Assembly (NCBI RefSeq): GCF_021341785.1
Contig: NZ_JAJTTF010000004.1
Span: forward strand, 1-64,000
Direction of reading: 5' to 3'
Source: Microbacterium sp. Au-Mic1
GTDB taxonomy: Bacteria; Actinomycetota; Actinomycetes; Actinomycetales; Microbacteriaceae
Length of the DNA stretch: 64,000 nucleotides
Shown: positions 35,541-44,442 of the stretch, piece after piece
Layout of the letters: each line of letters begins with the position of its first letter
Position numbering within the stretch: the stretch's first letter is position 1
Notes under the pieces: generated by a model
The model's database searches: none
The model's input: the letters and a program-made list of their open reading frames with translations, nothing else
What the model was told of the DNA's origin: nothing
Program-made: the position numbers and the translations under genes

Positions 35541-37265
35541 TCAGCCGAGTCGGGCCAGCAGCTCCCGGATCGCGGAGTCCAGCGCGGCGACGGCGGCGCG
35601 GGCGGTCTCGCCCGATTCCGCCCGCGCGTCGATGTACACCTTGAGCTTGGGCTCGGTGCCGCTCGGGCGCACGATCACGCGGGAGCCGTCGGCGAGGCGG
35701 TAGCGCAGCACATCGCCGGCGGGGGCGCCCTCGGCGGCTGTGAGGAGGTCCTCCACCGCCGTGATCGCGGTCTCGCCGAACGCGGCAGGCGGATCCTGGC
35801 GCAGCGCCGCCATGATCCGGCCGATCACAGCGATGTCGTCGACGCGGATCGACACCTGCCCGCTCGCGAAGTGGCCCACCTCGGCGGCCACCTCCTCCAG
35901 TAGATCGGCGAGCGTCGCCTCGCGTCCGCGCGCCTCCGCGGCGAGGCCGAGCAGCGCCACGGCGGCGGAGATGCCGTCCTTGTCGCGCACTGTCCCGGGG
36001 TTCACGAGGTAGCCCAGGGCCTCCTCGTAGCCGAATGCGATGCCGGGAGCGCGGGAGATCCACTTGAACCCGGTGAGCGTCTCGTGGAAGTCCAGTCCGT
36101 AGCGCTCCGCCACCGCGCCGAGCGCCGGGGAGGACACGAGCGAGCACGCCAGCGATGTGCCCGGAGCAGCCGGTCCCTCTGCCGTGGCCGCGCGCGCCGC
36201 GCGCCAGCCCAGCAGCAGCCCGACCTCGTTGCCGGTGAGCCGGCGCCAGCCGCCCTCGGCAGCCGGATCGGGGATGCCGACGGCGAGCCGGTCGGCGTCG
36301 GGGTCGTTGGCGATCACGAGCTCAGCACCCAGCGTGCGCGCCTTCGCGAAGGCGAGGTCCATGGCGCCGGGCTCCTCCGGATTCGGGAAGGAGACGGTGC
36401 GGAAGGTGGGGTCGGGGTCGCGCTGCTCGCTCACCGTCCACGGTGCCGGATAGCCGGCCTCGCCGATGATGCGGGAGAAAGTCTCCCAGCCCACTCCGTG
36501 CATCGCGGTGTAGACCCAGCGCAGCCCCGCCGTGCCGACCGGGGCGGGAGCGACGGCGGCGGTGGCGGCCACGTAGGCATCGACGATGTCCTCGCCGGCG
36601 GTCTCGTAGGTCGCCGAGCGCGGGATGGCCAGGGCGTCGCCGCGATCGGCCACCTGCTGGATGTGCGCGGCGATCTCGGCGTCGGCCGGGGAGACGATCT
36701 GCGAGCCCTGATCCGCGCCGCCGAGGTAGACCTTGTAGCCGTTGTCGTTGGGCGGGTTGTGGCTCGCGGTCACCATGACGCCGGCATCGGCACCGAGGTG
36801 GCGCACGGCGAACGCGAGCACCGGGGTCGGCAGCAGACGGGGCAGCAGAATGGCCCGCAGCCCCGCGCCGGCGAAGATCTCCGCCGAGTCCTTCGCGAAG
36901 ACGCGTGAGTTCTTGCGGCCGTCATAGCCGATGACGACGGTCGGTGCCGACCCGGCCGCTGCGCTGGAGGCCGCCGGCGTGGAGTCGGGCGCCTTCTCCT
37001 GCAGATAGGCCGCGAAGCCGGCGGCGGCCTGCGCCACGAGCACGCGGTTCATCCGGTTCGAGCCTGCGGCGAGCTCGCCGCGGAGGCCTGCGGTGCCGAA
37101 GGCGAGACGCGCCGAGAAGCGATCGGCGAGGTCGGCGAGGGCCGCCTCATCACCGGATCCGGCGCGCGTGATGAGCCCGGCGAGCTCGTCGCGGGTCTCC
37201 GGATCCGGATCCTGCCGCAACCAGGCGCGCGCCTGCGTGAGCAGCGCCGCCTCCTGGCCGCTCAC
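35541..37265 (-). CDS. Phosphohexomutase / phosphopentomutase-like (alpha-D-phosphohexomutase superfamily)
   Basis: 574 residues, the long form. Four family motifs: catalytic phosphoserine TASHNP (Ser168), metal loop NDPDADRLAV, sugar loop GYEEALGYLV, and phosphate loop RPSGTEPKLKVY. The GTG start overlaps the upstream purine nucleoside phosphorylase stop by 4 bases (GTGA). That coupling suggests it interconverts (deoxy)ribose 1- and 5-phosphate released by nucleoside cleavage, though phosphomannomutase or phosphoglucomutase activity is equally compatible. Mycobacteria keep the same pair (deoD-pmmB). Confidence 0.92.
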   Translation of the reverse strand: MSGQEAALLTQARAWLRQDPDPETRDELAGLITRAGSGDEAALADLADRFSARLAFGTAGLRGELAAGSNRMNRVLVAQAAAGFAAYLQEKAPDSTPAASSAAAGSAPTVVIGYDGRKNSRVFAKDSAEIFAGAGLRAILLPRLLPTPVLAFAVRHLGADAGVMVTASHNPPNDNGYKVYLGGADQGSQIVSPADAEIAAHIQQVADRGDALAIPRSATYETAGEDIVDAYVAATAAVAPAPVGTAGLRWVYTAMHGVGWETFSRIIGEAGYPAPWTVSEQRDPDPTFRTVSFPNPEEPGAMDLAFAKARTLGAELVIANDPDADRLAVGIPDPAAEGGWRRLTGNEVGLLLGWRAARAATAEGPAAPGTSLACSLVSSPALGAVAERYGLDFHETLTGFKWISRAPGIAFGYEEALGYLVNPGTVRDKDGISAAVALLGLAAEARGREATLADLLEEVAAEVGHFASGQVSIRVDDIAVIGRIMAALRQDPPAAFGETAITAVEDLLTAAEGAPAGDVLRYRLADGSRVIVRPSGTEPKLKVYIDARAESGETARAAVAALDSAIRELLARLG

Positions 37266-38092
37266 AGCGCCCCGATCACGCGGGCCAGCAGATCCGAGAT
37301 GACGGGCTCGGCCTCACGACCCGCCTCGATCACCTCCGCGTGGCTGAGCGGGGTCTTCTGGATCCCCGCGGCGAGATTCGTGATGAGCGAGAAGCCGAGG
37401 ATCTCCATGCCGGCCTGTCGTGCGGCGATCGCCTCGAGGGCGGTGGACATCCCGACGATGTGACCGCCGATGGTCTTCGCCATCTGCACCTCGGCCGGGG
37501 TCTCGTAGTGCGGACCGCGGAACTGCGTGTAGACGCCCTCGTCGAGGCTCGGGTCGATCGTGCGGGCGAGGTCGCGCAGCCGCGCGCTGTACAGGTCGGT
37601 GAGGTCGATGAAGGTCGCGCCCTCGAGCGGCGAGTCCGCCGTGAGGTTGAGGTGGTCGCTGATCAGCACCGGCTGCCCCGGCTTCCAGGTCTCGCGGATC
37701 CCGCCGGCGCCGTTCGTGAGCACCATGGTCTTGGCTCCTGTGGCGGCGGCGGTGCGCACGCTGTGCACGACCCGGCGCACGCCATGGCCCTCGTAGTAGT
37801 GCGTGCGCGCGCCGATCACGAGCACGTTCTTGCCGCCGGGGGTGACGATGCTGCGGAGCGTGCCGACGTGTCCTTCGAGCGCGGGCTTGGAGAAGCCCGT
37901 GACCTCGGTGGCGGGGATGGTCGCGACCGTCTCGCCGATCAGCTCGGCGGCCTTGCCCCAGCCGGATCCGAGCGTGACGGCGATGTCGTGACGCTCGACT
38001 CCCGTGAGCCGGTGGATGTCGGAGGCGGCCTCTGCGGCGATCGCGAAGGGGTCGGCACTCGGGTCGTCGAGGGGGTGGTTCCAGTCAGCCAT
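37262..38092 (-). CDS. punA: Purine nucleoside phosphorylase
   Basis: 276 residues, the trimeric PNP/MTAP type. TLGSGWGKAAELIG (phosphate loop), RTHYYEGHGVRRVVHSVRTA, MVLTNGAGGIRETWKPGQPV, GPHYETPAEV, and VGMSTALEAIAARQAGMEIL containing the M-S-T purine site and Glu, then SLITNLAAG. Cleaves inosine/guanosine with phosphate, completing salvage begun by add. The start at 38092 follows a TATCCT box by 7 bases. Confidence 0.95.
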   Translation of the reverse strand: MADWNHPLDDPSADPFAIAAEAASDIHRLTGVERHDIAVTLGSGWGKAAELIGETVATIPATEVTGFSKPALEGHVGTLRSIVTPGGKNVLVIGARTHYYEGHGVRRVVHSVRTAAATGAKTMVLTNGAGGIRETWKPGQPVLISDHLNLTADSPLEGATFIDLTDLYSARLRDLARTIDPSLDEGVYTQFRGPHYETPAEVQMAKTIGGHIVGMSTALEAIAARQAGMEILGFSLITNLAAGIQKTPLSHAEVIEAGREAEPVISDLLARVIGAL

Positions 38093-38276
38093 GAGAACGA
38101 GGATACGGCCCCGCGCCCTGGGCGGGCGAGGCGAGCGCGGAAGAGCGTCCGTCGCCCTCCCGAGTGCTCGCGACCGCGCCGATGATGCGGAACGAGCGGC
38201 GAACAGGGACCGAACGCTTCCCCGCGGGCGGGCCGGCTGATCCCGGCCGCGCGGCGGATGCGGAAGAATGGATCCC

Positions 38277-39716
38277 ATGACCTTGATGTTCGAGCGCTCT
38301 CAGCGTGTCGCCGTGCTCGGTGGCGGTCCCGGCGGTTACGAGGCGGCGCTCGCCGCGGCACAGCTCGGCGCGGAGGTGACGCTCGTCGAAAGGGTCGGCG
38401 TGGGCGGATCCGCCGTGCTCACCGACGTGGTGCCCTCCAAGAGCCTGATCGCCACGGCCGATGCCGCTGTCGCGATCAGCGAGGCCAGCGACCTGGGGGT
38501 GCAGTTCTATGCGAAGGGCGCGGAGGGCAAGCCTCTCAAGCCGCAGGTCGCCATCAACCTCGCCGCGGTGAACAAGCGGCTGATGGCGCTGGCCGGGCAG
38601 CAGTCCGAGGACATGCGCACCACGCTGCTCGACGCGGGCGTGACGATCCTCTCCGGCCATGGCCGCCTGGACGGTCCGAACGCGATCGTCGTGTCCACCT
38701 CGGTGGACGGCACCGAGTTCGACCGCGTCGAGGCCGACACCCTCATCGTCGCCGTGGGCGCCGCCCCGCGCGAGCTCGACTCCGCCAAACCGGACGGCGA
38801 ACGGATCCTCACCTGGACCCAGCTGTACGACATGAAGACGCTGCCCGAGCACCTCATCGTGGTCGGGTCGGGCGTCACCGGCGCCGAGTTCGCATCGGCC
38901 TACATGAACCTGGGCGCGAAGGTCACGCTGATCTCCAGTCGCGACCAGGTGCTGCCGGGCGAGGACCAGGACGCCGCGCACGTGCTCGAGAAGGTCTTCA
39001 AGCGCGGCGGCATGCAAGTGCTGTCCAAGTCCCGCGCGGACAAGGTCGAGCGCACTGCGAACGGCGTCACCGTGACGCTGTCGGACGGGCGCACCGTCGA
39101 CGGCAGCCACTGCCTGATGGCCGTCGGATCCATTCCGAACACCGCCGGCATCGGCCTGGAGGACGTCGGCGTGGAGCTCACCGAGTCGGGCCACATCCGG
39201 GTCAACCGGGTGGCGCGCACCTCGGTCTCCAACATCTACGCCGTCGGCGACTGCACCAACTTCTTCCCGCTCGCCTCGGTGGCCTCGATGCAGGGCCGCA
39301 CGGCGGTGTTCCACGCCCTCGGCGATATCGTGATCCCGCTCGAGAAGCTCAAGATCACGGCGAACATCTTCACCGCTCCGGAGATCGCCACGATCGGCTT
39401 CAGCGAGAAGGACATCGAGGACGGCGTCGCGGACGGCATCGCGTACAAGCTGCCGCTCGCCGCGAACCCGCGCGCCAAGATGCAGGGGATCCGCGACGGC
39501 TTCGTGAAGATCATCGCGCGCAAGGGATCCGGTACGGTCATCGGCGCCGTGATCGTCGCTCCGCGGGCCTCCGAGCTGATCTACCCGCTCGCCATCGCCG
39601 TCGAGCGGCGCCTCAACGTCGATCAGGTCTCGCGCGTGTTCGCGGCGTACCCGTCGATCACGAGCAGCATCACCGATGCCACGCGCGCGATGCACCAGGT
39701 GTACATCGCGAAGTGA
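38277..39716 (+). CDS. lpdA: LpdA-type NAD(P)H-quinone dehydrogenase (disulfide-reductase family without redox cysteines)
   Basis: 479 residues. FAD motif VAVLGGGPGGYEAALAAAQL, NAD(P) motif LIVVGSGVTGAEFASAYMNL, second FAD motif VSNIYAVGDCTNFFPLASVA and a C-terminal dimerisation domain. The usual C-x(4)-C is replaced by VGGSAVLTDVVPSKSL, so it is not a true lipoamide dehydrogenase; mycobacterial LpdA (Rv3303c type) has this form and reduces quinones. The start at 38277 is preferred over an in-frame ATG at 38268 because a weak AAGAAT box sits 7 bases before it. Confidence 0.9.
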   Translation: MTLMFERSQRVAVLGGGPGGYEAALAAAQLGAEVTLVERVGVGGSAVLTDVVPSKSLIATADAAVAISEASDLGVQFYAKGAEGKPLKPQVAINLAAVNKRLMALAGQQSEDMRTTLLDAGVTILSGHGRLDGPNAIVVSTSVDGTEFDRVEADTLIVAVGAAPRELDSAKPDGERILTWTQLYDMKTLPEHLIVVGSGVTGAEFASAYMNLGAKVTLISSRDQVLPGEDQDAAHVLEKVFKRGGMQVLSKSRADKVERTANGVTVTLSDGRTVDGSHCLMAVGSIPNTAGIGLEDVGVELTESGHIRVNRVARTSVSNIYAVGDCTNFFPLASVASMQGRTAVFHALGDIVIPLEKLKITANIFTAPEIATIGFSEKDIEDGVADGIAYKLPLAANPRAKMQGIRDGFVKIIARKGSGTVIGAVIVAPRASELIYPLAIAVERRLNVDQVSRVFAAYPSITSSITDATRAMHQVYIAK

Positions 39717-39724
39717 GCCGGACG

Positions 39725-39765
39725 CGAAGAAGCGGCGCCCCCTCCGGGGGAGCGCCGCTTCTTCG
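39725..39765. terminator. Bidirectional terminator between lpdA and accA3-like gene
   Basis: Perfect 14-base arms at 39725-39738 and 39752-39765 (CGAAGAAGCGGCGC / GCGCCGCTTCTTCG) with an inner CCCC/GGGG pairing, between convergent genes. TTCT follows on the plus strand. Confidence 0.88.
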
Positions 39766-39779
39766 TTCTGCGGATCCGC

Positions 39780-41549
39780 TCAGCTGATCGTGAGGAGCTG
39801 GTGCCCGGCGGACACCGTCGCGCCGGCGTCGGCGTTGATGTTGCCGATGACGCCGTCCTTGTGCGCCTGCAGCGGCTGCTCCATCTTCATCGCCTCGAGC
39901 ACGACCACCAGGTCGCCCTTGACGACCTGCTGGCCCTCCTCGACGGCGACCTTGACGACGGTGGCCTGCATCGGCGACTTCACGGCGTCGCCGGATGCGC
40001 CGGCGTTCACGGTCTTGGCGTGGCTGCGCCGCGACGGCGGCACCGCCGCGGGGCGCCCGCCGGTGCCGACCACCGAGGCGGCGACGCGGTCGGGCAGGCT
40101 GACCTCGAGGCGCTTGCCGGCGACCTCGACGACGACCGTGTGGCGGCCCTTCGGCTCGCCCGCGGCCTCGAGCTCGCCGTCCCAGGCGGGGATGTCGTTG
40201 ACGAACTCGGTCTCGATCCAGCGCGTGTACACGCCGAACGTTCCGTCCTCCGCCGTGAAGGCGGGGTCGTTCACGACCTTGCGGTGGAACGGCAGCACGG
40301 TCGGCAGACCGGAGACCTCGAATTCGTCGAGCGCGCGGCGCGAGCGCTCCAGCGCCTCGGCGCGGTCCTTGCCGGTCACGATGATCTTCGCGAGCAGGGA
40401 GTCGAACGCGCCGGAGACGACGTCGCCCGCGGTGACGCCGGAGTCGAGGCGGATGCCGGGGCCGCCGAACGTCTTGAACACGTGCACGGGGCCCGGCTGC
40501 GGCAGGAAGCCCCGGCCGGGGTCCTCGCCGTTGATCCGGAACTCGATCGAGTGGCCCTGGGGGGCAGGGTCGTCGTAGTCGATGGTGCCGCCGGCGGCGA
40601 TGCGGAACTGCTCGCGGACGAGGTCGATGCCGGTGACCTCCTCGGAGACGGGGTGCTCGACCTGGAGGCGGGTGTTCACCTCGAGGAACGACACCGTGCC
40701 GTCGGCGCCGATGAGGAACTCGCATGTGCCTGCGCCGACGTAGCCGACCTCCTTGAGGATGGCCTTGGACGCCGAGTACAGCAGGGCGTTCTGCTCATCC
40801 GTGAGGAAGGGCGCGGGCGCCTCCTCGACGAGCTTCTGGTGGCGGCGCTGCAGCGAGCAGTCACGCGTCGAGATGACGACGACGTTGCCCGCGGCGTCCG
40901 CGAGGCACTGGGTCTCGACGTGACGCGGCTTGTCGAGGTACTTCTCCACGAAGCACTCGCCGCGGCCGAAGGCGGCGACGGCCTCGCGGGTCGCGGACTC
41001 GAACAGCTCGGCGACCTCGTCGAGCTCGCGGGCGACCTTGAGGCCGCGCCCGCCGCCTCCGTAGGCGGCCTTGATCGCGATGGGCAGCCCCACCTGCTCG
41101 GCGAACGCGACCACCTCGGCGGCCGTCTCGACGGGGCCGGGAGTGCCGGGGGCGAGCGGAGCGCCCACCTTCTCGGCCACGTGGCGCGCGGTGACCTTGT
41201 CGCCCAGAGCCTCGATCGCCTCGGGGGAGGGGCCGATCCACACCATGCCTGCGCCGATCACGGCGCGGGCGAACTCGGCGTTCTCGGCGAGGAATCCGTA
41301 GCCGGGGTGCACCGCGTCGGCACCGGCGCGGCGGGCCACCGACAGGATCTTGTCGATCTGCAGGTAGGTCTCGGCGCTCGTGGAGCCGTCGAGGGCATAG
41401 GCCTCGTCGGCGAGCCGGGTGTGCATGGCGTCACGATCCTGATCCGCGTAGACGGCGACGGAGGAGAGACCGGAGTCGCGCGCGGCGCGGATGATGCGGA
41501 CGGCGATCTCGCCGCGGTTGGCGACGAGCACCTTGGCGATGTCAGGCAT
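39780..41549 (-). CDS. accA3: Acyl-CoA carboxylase alpha subunit (biotin carboxylase + BCCP)
   Basis: 589 residues. N-terminal biotin carboxylase: [23 protein letters not shown]-grasp glycine-rich [49 protein letters not shown]. The C-terminal biotinyl domain has EAMKM with biotin-accepting Lys555. Carboxylates biotin for the AccD/AccE transcarboxylase encoded 6 kb away, to make malonyl- and/or methylmalonyl-CoA. The start at 41549 follows TAGGCT by 7 bases and begins at the conserved [13 protein letters not shown]; an in-frame 17-residue extension is rejected. Confidence 0.95.
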   Translation of the reverse strand: MPDIAKVLVANRGEIAVRIIRAARDSGLSSVAVYADQDRDAMHTRLADEAYALDGSTSAETYLQIDKILSVARRAGADAVHPGYGFLAENAEFARAVIGAGMVWIGPSPEAIEALGDKVTARHVAEKVGAPLAPGTPGPVETAAEVVAFAEQVGLPIAIKAAYGGGGRGLKVARELDEVAELFESATREAVAAFGRGECFVEKYLDKPRHVETQCLADAAGNVVVISTRDCSLQRRHQKLVEEAPAPFLTDEQNALLYSASKAILKEVGYVGAGTCEFLIGADGTVSFLEVNTRLQVEHPVSEEVTGIDLVREQFRIAAGGTIDYDDPAPQGHSIEFRINGEDPGRGFLPQPGPVHVFKTFGGPGIRLDSGVTAGDVVSGAFDSLLAKIIVTGKDRAEALERSRRALDEFEVSGLPTVLPFHRKVVNDPAFTAEDGTFGVYTRWIETEFVNDIPAWDGELEAAGEPKGRHTVVVEVAGKRLEVSLPDRVAASVVGTGGRPAAVPPSRRSHAKTVNAGASGDAVKSPMQATVVKVAVEEGQQVVKGDLVVVLEAMKMEQPLQAHKDGVIGNINADAGATVSAGHQLLTIS

Positions 41550-41556
41550 GAATGTC

Positions 41557-41562
41557 AGCCTA
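41557..41562 (-). promoter_or_regulatory. Predicted -10 box, leaderless start
   Basis: TAGGCT on the minus strand, 7 bases before the accA3-like ATG. Confidence 0.5.
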
Positions 41563-41655
41563 TCGACAGCGCGGCCGATATTTTTGACGACTCTCGACAA
41601 GAATCGGCACAGAACGCGTCTCGGATCCTACGAAGCAGCTCTGCCGAGGGCGGGG

Positions 41656-42315
41656 TCAGGTCGCGGACGGGACGGCGTTCCACAGGTCGGTCCAGCGGAT
41701 CCCGAGCCGTCCGGTGAGATGGCGCAGCGTCGACAGCGACATCCCGACGACCGTGGACGGATCGCCCTCGACCCGCTCGATGAAGGCGCCGCCCAGGCTG
41801 TCGACCGTGAAGGCGCCCGCCACGAGCAGCGGCTCGCCGGTGGCGACGTACCGCTCGAGCTCGGCGTCGTCGATGTCGGCGGCGAAGGTGACCGCGGCCT
41901 CCGCCACCGCGTACGCCTCCTCGGCCGGCGCGCCGGGGCGCACCAGGACGACGCTGTGCCCGGAGTGCAGCACCCCGGTGCGGCCGCGCATGGCGTGCCA
42001 GCGTGCGAGCGCGCGCTCGGGCGTGTGCGGCTTGCCGTGCACCTCCCCGTCGAGCTCGAACATGGAGTCCCCGCCGATCACGATGCCCTCGAAATCGGGG
42101 TGCACGTCGTGGATCCGGTTCGCGACCTCCGCGGCCTTCGCCCGTCCCAGCAGCAGCACGACCTCTTCGGGTGCGAGCGGTCGGCCGAGCCGCTCCGCCT
42201 CCGCCGTGGCGACCGCGTCCTCGTCCACGTCCGGGCTCAGGCAGAGGGGCTCGATGCCGCTCTGCCGCAGGAGCGCGAGCCGGGCGGGTGAGGTGGAGGC
42301 GAGACAGACGCGCAT
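41656..42315 (-). CDS. maf: Maf family nucleotide pyrophosphatase
   Basis: 219 residues. LASTSPARLALLRQSGIEPL is the N-terminal S-x-S-x-x-R motif, followed by GRAKAAEVANRI, IVIGGDSMFELDGEVHGKPH (catalytic Asp) and LGGAFIERVEGDPSTVVGMS. Hydrolyses non-canonical or methylated nucleoside triphosphates. Lies between carboxylase genes as in mycobacteria. The start follows TAGCGT by 6 bases. Confidence 0.94.
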   Translation of the reverse strand: MRVCLASTSPARLALLRQSGIEPLCLSPDVDEDAVATAEAERLGRPLAPEEVVLLLGRAKAAEVANRIHDVHPDFEGIVIGGDSMFELDGEVHGKPHTPERALARWHAMRGRTGVLHSGHSVVLVRPGAPAEEAYAVAEAAVTFAADIDDAELERYVATGEPLLVAGAFTVDSLGGAFIERVEGDPSTVVGMSLSTLRHLTGRLGIRWTDLWNAVPSAT

Positions 42316-42321
42316 GTGACC

Positions 42322-42327
42322 ACGCTA
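42322..42327 (-). promoter_or_regulatory. Predicted -10 box, leaderless start
   Basis: TAGCGT on the minus strand, 6 bases before the maf ATG. Confidence 0.5.
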
Positions 42328-42388
42328 GCGGTGCGACGGATCCGGATCCCGCGGCGGGCCGGGCGCCGAGGTCTGGGATGATCGAGGG

Positions 42389-43648
42389 GTGACCGATTCC
42401 CACGCGTCCGAGGGCGCTCTTCTCGACCTCGACGTGACCGCCATCGCACACGGCGGCGTCTTCATCGCCCGGCACGAGGGGCGCGTGGTGTTCGTCTCGG
42501 ACGCGATCCCCGGCGAAAGGGTGCGCGCGCGGCTGACCGAGCCGGCCGACGCCGCCGACTCGCGCTCGTTCTGGCGCGCCGAGACGGTCGAGGTGCTCGA
42601 GCCGTCCGAGCACCGGCGCCCGCATGTGTGGCCGGAGGCTGATGTCGCGCGAGCTCCCGAGCAGCGCCCCGGCGGTGCGGATCTCGGACACATCGCGATC
42701 GCGCATCAGCGGGTGCTGAAGCGACAGGTGCTGCAGGAGGCGCTGGACAGGTTCGCCGGTGGAGGGATCGCGGCCCCCGAGGTCGTCGCCACCGGAGCCG
42801 ACGAGAACTGGCGCACGCGCGTCACGCTGCATGTCGACGACCAGGGACGGATCGGTCCGTTCGCCGCGCGCAGCCACCGGGTGGTGCCCGTCGCCGAGCA
42901 CGTGCTCGCCCGACCCGCGATCGACGCCGCGGCACGCGATCTGAGCGGGCTGCCCGAAGGCCGGATCGAGCTCGTCGAGCCCGCTGACGGCGAGGTGCGC
43001 CGCGTGCTGCGCACCGAGGCCGAGCGGGTCGCGCACGGCGGCCGGGGGCGGCGCGGACCGAGGCGCCCGGCGCCGGAGACGATCGTCGAGCGGGTGGGCG
43101 AGCGGTCCTTCACGCTCGACGCCGACGGCTTCTGGCAGATCCATCCGGCTGCCGCGCCGCTCCTCGACGGTGCCGTGGCCGAGCTGCTCGACGGACATGT
43201 CGACCCCGACGTGGCTCATCTCGACCTGTACGGCGGCGTCGGCCTGTTCTCGGCCACCCTGGCACGACTCGGCGCGCACCGGATCACCACCGTCGAATCC
43301 GCTCCTCGCGCGACCCGGCACGCGGCCGCGAACCTGCGCGACCTCGGCGTTCATGCGGTCACGGCGCGCGTGGACCGGTTCCTGCGCGCCGGCGATGCGG
43401 GGCCGCAGGGCGTCGGCGGCGGCGTCGTGATCCTGGATCCGCCCCGCTCCGGCGCCGGTCGCGCCGTCGTGGAGGACGTCGCAGCGCTGGACCCGGTGGC
43501 GATCGCCTACGTCGCCTGCGACCCGGTCGCGCTCGCCCGGGACCTCGCCACGTTCCGCGGTCTCGGGTTCGAGCCCCGCGCTCTGCGCGCCTTCGACCTG
43601 TTCCCGCACTCCCACCACCTGGAGACCGTGGCGCTGCTGACGCGGTGA
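42389..43648 (+). CDS. TRAM-domain class I SAM-dependent RNA methyltransferase (TrmA/RumA family)
   Basis: 419 residues. N-terminal TRAM-like barrel (LLDLDVTAIAHGGVFIARHE ... GERVRARLTE), then a central domain and a Rossmann methyltransferase: LDLYGGVGLFSATLARLG, VILDPPRSGAG, and YVACDPVALARDL with the catalytic Cys. Methylates uridine C5 in tRNA or rRNA; the exact site cannot be told. The TRAM region lacks the four-cysteine Fe-S cluster of RlmD. GTG start at 42389. It lies inside the otherwise conserved carboxylase neighbourhood. Confidence 0.9.
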   Translation: MTDSHASEGALLDLDVTAIAHGGVFIARHEGRVVFVSDAIPGERVRARLTEPADAADSRSFWRAETVEVLEPSEHRRPHVWPEADVARAPEQRPGGADLGHIAIAHQRVLKRQVLQEALDRFAGGGIAAPEVVATGADENWRTRVTLHVDDQGRIGPFAARSHRVVPVAEHVLARPAIDAAARDLSGLPEGRIELVEPADGEVRRVLRTEAERVAHGGRGRRGPRRPAPETIVERVGERSFTLDADGFWQIHPAAAPLLDGAVAELLDGHVDPDVAHLDLYGGVGLFSATLARLGAHRITTVESAPRATRHAAANLRDLGVHAVTARVDRFLRAGDAGPQGVGGGVVILDPPRSGAGRAVVEDVAALDPVAIAYVACDPVALARDLATFRGLGFEPRALRAFDLFPHSHHLETVALLTR

Positions 43649-43705
43649 CGCGCCGCGCGGTCTCATCGCGCCGGCCACGGGAGCGTCACTCGCCGGGCCA
43701 CGGGA

Positions 43706-43711
43706 TAGGGT
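43706..43711 (+). promoter_or_regulatory. Predicted -10 box, leaderless start
   Basis: TAGGGT, 6 bases before the response-regulator GTG at 43718. Confidence 0.5.
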
Positions 43712-43717
43712 GAGACC

Positions 43718-44383
43718 GTGAGCAGCGTAGCCCTGATCGACGACCACGAGTCCGTTCGTCTGGGACTCGCCGCCGCGCTCGAGCGGGCGGCCTTCGACGT
43801 CGTCTTCGCAGGCGCAGGCGTGGCCGAGTACCTCGACACGCGAAGCCGTGCGGGCGTGGCCCCTGCCGACGTCGTGGTGCTCGATCTCACCCTCGGTGAC
43901 GGCACGACGGTGACCGAGAACGTCACCCGCCTCGTCGCCGACGGTTCCAGCGTGGTCATCCACAGTGTGGCCGACCGCCCGGTGTCGGTGCGCGAGGCAC
44001 TCGCCGCGGGAGCCGCCGGCGTGATCAGCAAGTCCTCCCCGCTGGACGACGTGATCGCCGCCGTGCGCACGGTCGCGCGCGGTGAGGCGCTGAACAACGT
44101 CGAGTGGGCGAACGCGGTCGACGGCGACACCGCGTTCGCGGATGCGCAGCTGTCCACCCGCGAACGCGAGGTGCTCCGCCTGTATGCGACGGGGCTGCCG
44201 CTGAAGGTCGTGGCCGAGCGCCTGGGCGTGGCCTATTCGACGGCCAAGGAGAACATCACCCGCATCCGCGTCAAGTACGTGGAGGTCGGGCGCCCGGCAC
44301 CCACCAAGGTCGACCTGCTGCGGCGCGCGATGGAGGACGGCATCGTGGAGGGCGCCCAGGAGGATCCGCAGGGTGTCGCCTGA
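43718..44383 (+). CDS. LuxR/NarL-type response regulator
   Basis: 221 residues. Receiver domain with acidic pair D8-D9, phospho-acceptor Asp56 (VVVLDLTLGDG), Ser83 and Lys105 (VISKSSPL). C-terminal helix-turn-helix: LSTREREVLRLYATGLPLKV and RLGVAYSTAKENITRIRVKY. The GTG start follows a TAGGGT box by 6 bases. Paired with the histidine kinase beginning 59 bases downstream; signal and targets unknown. Confidence 0.93.
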   Translation: MSSVALIDDHESVRLGLAAALERAAFDVVFAGAGVAEYLDTRSRAGVAPADVVVLDLTLGDGTTVTENVTRLVADGSSVVIHSVADRPVSVREALAAGAAGVISKSSPLDDVIAAVRTVARGEALNNVEWANAVDGDTAFADAQLSTREREVLRLYATGLPLKVVAERLGVAYSTAKENITRIRVKYVEVGRPAPTKVDLLRRAMEDGIVEGAQEDPQGVA

Positions 44384-44442
44384 ACAGGGTGGACCCGCCC
44401 CGGTGAGCACGGCGTCGACGCCGCAGCCGAGGGGCTGAGCGC

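Noticed and set aside
38277..39716. Dihydrolipoamide dehydrogenase (E3)
   Set aside because: The redox-active cysteine pair is absent, so the quinone-dehydrogenase-type LpdA assignment is preferred.
41555..44410. Minus-strand open frame of about 950 codons spanning maf and the RNA methyltransferase
   Set aside because: It is out of frame with maf and antisense to the methyltransferase; no domain is recognisable.
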